Assembly: GCA_018806915.1 (NCBI GenBank)
Contig: JAGKQI010000105.1
Span: 186,001-250,000 of the forward strand
Length of the DNA stretch: 64,000 nt
Origin: Phytophthora colocasiae
Lineage: Eukaryota > Oomycota > Peronosporomycetes > Peronosporales > Peronosporaceae
Reading direction: 5' to 3'
This document shows, piece after piece, positions 61,801 to 64,000 of the stretch; the first letter of the stretch is position 1; every line of letters starts with the position of its first letter. Both the position numbers and the translations under genes were made by a program. The notes beneath the pieces are model-generated. The model did no database searches. It had not been told where the DNA came from and saw only the letters and a program-made list of their open reading frames with translations.

Positions 61801-64000
61801 ACAAACTCTTCAACTGTAGCCTCCTCAATAGCAGCAACAACCTCAGCTTCTTCTTTGATAGCCTCGGCATCTGGTACGTTGTCCACAGCAGGATCAGCGA
61901 TCTCCTCAGCCTCAACCTCTTGTGTTTCCGTCTCAACAGCTTCTACTTGAGCAGGTTCAGTAGTGGCGTCCTCCACTTCAACGGCTTCAACCTCAGCATT
62001 GGTCACAACATCAGCATCAACGGCTTGTACCTTGGCAACATCAGCGCCATCGAACGCCACCACCTCGGCAGATTCACTCTCTTCCTTCTTAGTAGCGTCA
62101 TCAGCTTCTGCTACAGCACCGTCCTTCTCGATAACGTCAATCTCAGTAGCAACTGCCTCGTGTTCGCTTTCAGGCTCGTTCTCAACTACTTGCACCTCTT
62201 CCTTGTCGTTTACAGCTAACCTGTCGGTGTCGGACGGTTCCTGTACATCTTCAGCCTTCAACTGCGGTTCGGGAATTGCCCCTGTTGCGACCTTTTGGTG
62301 CTCGATTTCCACAGCCGCAGACTCCATCTCGGCACTCAACGACTGCTCTTCTTCTAGAGGGGTATCTTGGGGAATGGCTGCAGAACCTTCCTCGACGCCA
62401 GAGACCAAATCATCGAGGACAGGCTCATCTGCGACTTCAACGTCGCTGAGCGTAGCATGGATCTGCGTATCCGTCTCAGCTGCGTGATCCGCAACGTCTT
62501 CCTTCGCTTTCACTGCGCTCTGCTGCACACACTCAACCGCCATGGCTGTCGGTTTCTTGCGGAACAGCAAGTTCTTGAACCAACCGCCGGAGCTGGGGGC
62601 TTTGGAGACTTCCTCCTGTTCAGGTTCCTTCTCTTTAGCAGGCTCGTCTTCATCCTTGACTTTTGCGACAGGTTCACCGACAGGAACTTCCCCATCTTTA
62701 ATCGCAATCTCACCATAGGTAGACACTTGCTCGACGGCAACAACTTTTTCTGTTGCTGACTCATCCACTGCGGATTCCAATGCAGCTTCATCAGCGACAG
62801 TTAAAGGCTCGACAGCCTGTCGGACAGGGCCCTCAACTTGGTCAACAGGTTCTTCCGCTGCCGAATCGACTGCAGGTTCATCGATTTCAATCGCATCAGC
62901 CCCCGCGGCTAGTTCCTTTTCAGTAGCGACGACTTCAGATGTCAAAACTGCATTTTCCGCCCCAATCTCCGTTGCGTCTTCGACTGGTGTCTTCTCCTTA
63001 GTGACTTCCTCAACCATGACAACGTCATCAATCGTGTCGGCTTCGTCAGTATCGACTTCCTCATTAACTACAGCTGCAGGATCGATGATGATCTCCTCGC
63101 GTTGAGAAGCGCCAACATTCTCCTCCGACTTCAAAGGTTCAGCTTCCTCAATGACCTCATCGGCTTCAGGGGCCACAGCTACCGACTCGACAGCTACCAG
63201 CTCTTCCATAGCGTCAGAAGCAGCTTCGACGGCCTCTAGCGTCTTCGTTGCATCGTCACCCTCTCGAATTGCGACCACAGCTTCTGACTTACCCTCAGTT
63301 TTAACGGCTTCGGTGTTGACCTCCTTGTCCTGAGAGACTTCCTCCGTTATGGACACTTCACCATCGGCTTTCTCCATTTCAAGTGCATCTTCCTCGACAA
63401 CAGCCACTTCCAAATCTGCTTCTTCGTTGGTTGCACTGGCAACAGGAGTGTCGAGATCTTCTGCAACAGACTCCTCGAATTCAACAGTGGGCTCAACAGC
63501 AACAGACTCCTCGACAGTAGCTTCTTCGACAACCAATTCGGCTTCAGGCTCGATAGTGGACTCGTTAGCACCAACTGGAATCTCTTCGACATCAGACGTC
63601 TTAACGACACCATCAACTAGTTCAGTCTGACCCACAGCCATTTCGTCGACGGCTTTGACACCAGCGTCGGCAACAACAACCTCCTCGACAGTAGAAGATT
63701 CGACTTCATCAAAAGAGTTAATCTCATCCGCTGGTTCCTCTGTGTTGCTGGTAGACACTACTGCAACAGCAGTGACAGCGCACGCTCCGAGGGCCAAGGA
63801 GGCGACAATTTGAGGCATCTCGGAGGTGAAATCACTCGAAACAGGCTGAACTTCGACCACCTCCGTCTGCTTCAGGTTGTCCACTGCTGAGTCTTTCTCA
63901 ACTACTACCAGATCTTCAGTTGCCTCCACAGTACTAGCGACCACCTGCTCCTTAACAATCTCCACATCGTCAACAATTTCAGGTGATTTAGGCTCCGTCG
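58884..64000 (-). CDS. Giant acidic low-complexity PX-domain protein, 5' end outside window
   Basis: The frame is open from the window edge to the stop at 58884, over 1700 residues; the apparent start at 63965 is only a GTG, so the true start is upstream. The last about 115 residues form a PX domain (ILGVTRANN, KRYSEFKLLDEQL, LPELPKPS, FLRGRRSKK). Before it lies a very long Glu/Val/Ala/Thr/Asp linker. Three islands break it: a hydrophobic stretch IVASLALGACAVTAVAVV (63756-63809), GGWFKNLLFRKKP (62550-62589), and a Ser/Arg-rich region with SSRVSSRVSS (about 60390-60590). PX presumably binds phosphoinositides. It is related in layout to the genes at 18470 and 55705. Confidence 0.85.
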   Translation of the reverse strand, partial: TEPKSPEIVDDVEIVKEQVVASTVEATEDLVVVEKDSAVDNLKQTEVVEVQPVSSDFTSEMPQIVASLALGACAVTAVAVVSTSNTEEPADEINSFDEVESSTVEEVVVADAGVKAVDEMAVGQTELVDGVVKTSDVEEIPVGANESTIEPEAELVVEEATVEESVAVEPTVEFEESVAEDLDTPVASATNEEADLEVAVVEEDALEMEKADGEVSITEEVSQDKEVNTEAVKTEGKSEAVVAIREGDDATKTLEAVEAASDAMEELVAVESVAVAPEADEVIEEAEPLKSEENVGASQREEIIIDPAAVVNEEVDTDEADTIDDVVMVEEVTKEKTPVEDATEIGAENAVLTSEVVATEKELAAGADAIEIDEPAVDSAAEEPVDQVEGPVRQAVEPLTVADEAALESAVDESATEKVVAVEQVSTYGEIAIKDGEVPVGEPVAKVKDEDEPAKEKEPEQEEVSKAPSSGGWFKNLLFRKKPTAMAVECVQQSAVKAKEDVADHAAETDTQIHATLSDVEVADEPVLDDLVSGVEEGSAAIPQDTPLEEEQSLSAEMESAAVEIEHQKVATGAIPEPQLKAEDVQEPSDTDRLAVNDKEEVQVVENEPESEHEAVATEIDVIEKDGAVAEADDATKKEESESAEVVAFDGADVAKVQAVDADVVTNAEVEAVEVEDATTEPAQVEAVETETQEVEAEEIADPAVDNVPDAEAIKEEAEVVAAIEEATVEEFVEGDVAVEETIETEPIVDTSIEEATVAVDDTDDKEPAVEVADEPAEEPTNIAEDVVEDVTESSVEEDVSAATDADVVEEHTVVEEVVMEADAVEPVVAEPESGEPGSGKDTESVEAVETAVVDPEPVENVAVEAKSDEDAEDVAMETVSTSGEVVEEIPVETVDSSVEEVAAAAKDDLAEVTHAEIIEGESVTTPTESVSATLAATTSNEATAETVDEYEAVVDEIAMDAVEEANSSDDDAAEDVAKPDNNTDDVEEVASQHEKADRGDKGATTEANEAATTPTETETVTVDDDDVPAVEEVAITEEEAVTTSTEPLETAVAAVEEVEKTPTAELQAAEVETVKTVETVEEVTEDSSVVEPMETEDVTVVEEKPEPVEPTPASVSAVVKERPIEVAVASPSVNEENAKPVETFKVDTKPISAVAMLIGRFEKIAKKNAEEAASSRTSSRVSSRVSSPLPSPPTSFSRGNVFETAARNIEAVEKGEQLVEEKVHVEAIEEESNAEETEEESTTEETATEVAIAVEETTTEAEAVVEEVVPEVVETESKLPDSEVVEATEEKDKIEVPATETVTDETAAVEEAEAEENTEVADTETEREAVEAEQDDVEHEAAEEVPAVKVVTAELEECRPELETDVGEKQSEVSENSVEVEAAPASLDTVEEESADANVVDEVVEAAVETSRETQTITTAYEAAESSILSVDTPEDNVDVNAPAPAATAEVEVTKEIPVEPEVATADFTTNETVEAYEPLKKETVPTELPVTDNQIEEDPSDLVSATKKTPIVHEESKESAEPEKTGRRMSSISPEAPAVQTDDTAMTNEAIAKATVEMAPTSQATKAVADDDEVAEKTPERDSTQFLPHEHVTYEILGVTRANNVIMYHIYTINSATGDRSMSIPKRYSEFKLLDEQLRAMDIPTAHDLPELPKPSVGTFLRGRRSKKTIERREKAFGDFLHYITKHEELHGCAVFQQFIAN

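Overview
The window is nuclear DNA of a eukaryotic microbe, most likely an oomycete of the Phytophthora/Peronosporales type. Fifteen introns can be placed by joining conserved reading frames. All are 55-75 nt long, with donors such as GTACGT, GTGCGT and GTAAGG. Genes are dense, often single-exon, and lie on both strands. The protein set also fits: an LRR receptor with a tyrosine-kinase-like kinase, a bZIP of the oomycete type, flagellar tubulin-modifying enzymes and a plant-like cystathionine beta-lyase. Genus is inference; no ribosomal or other species marker is present.

Layout. 1-9952: partial sphingolipid desaturase, a 2.2-kb gap with two abutting hairpins (2031-2237), cystathionine beta-lyase with an N-terminal LisH motif, a TTLL3/8-type tubulin glycylase, and asparagine synthetase. 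11047-18964: a seven-exon gene of unknown function, a transposase relic, an LRR-TKL receptor kinase, and a small myristoylated PX protein. 19228-31926: P4-ATPase flippase, an RBM26/27-like RNA-binding protein back to back with a glutaredoxin, a saccharopine-dehydrogenase-like oxidoreductase, and an ELMO protein. 31965-34801: a decayed tandem duplication of an ELMO-ankyrin unit with a bZIP gene between the copies. 34923-39669: three copies of an unknown multi-pass membrane protein, one of them decayed. 39897-44864: an NTF2-like protein, an AGFG-type ArfGAP-like protein, and an FHA/UBZ-like protein. 45357-51413: a surface cluster of a membrane-anchored S33-type peptidase and two mucin-like paralogs. 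51558-55503: nucleostemin-type GTPase and a RhoGEF. 55705-64000: two very acidic low-complexity proteins related to the PX protein at 18470.

Genes that may share a theme are those at membranes: the PX/low-complexity family, P4-ATPase, ELMO, RhoGEF, AGFG and sphingolipid desaturase all concern membrane lipids or traffic. They are not arranged as an operon, and co-function is inference. The most unusual items are the double hairpin, the PX/acidic-linker family (possible membrane tethers), the LisH-cystathionine lyase fusion, and the decayed ELMO-ankyrin duplication.
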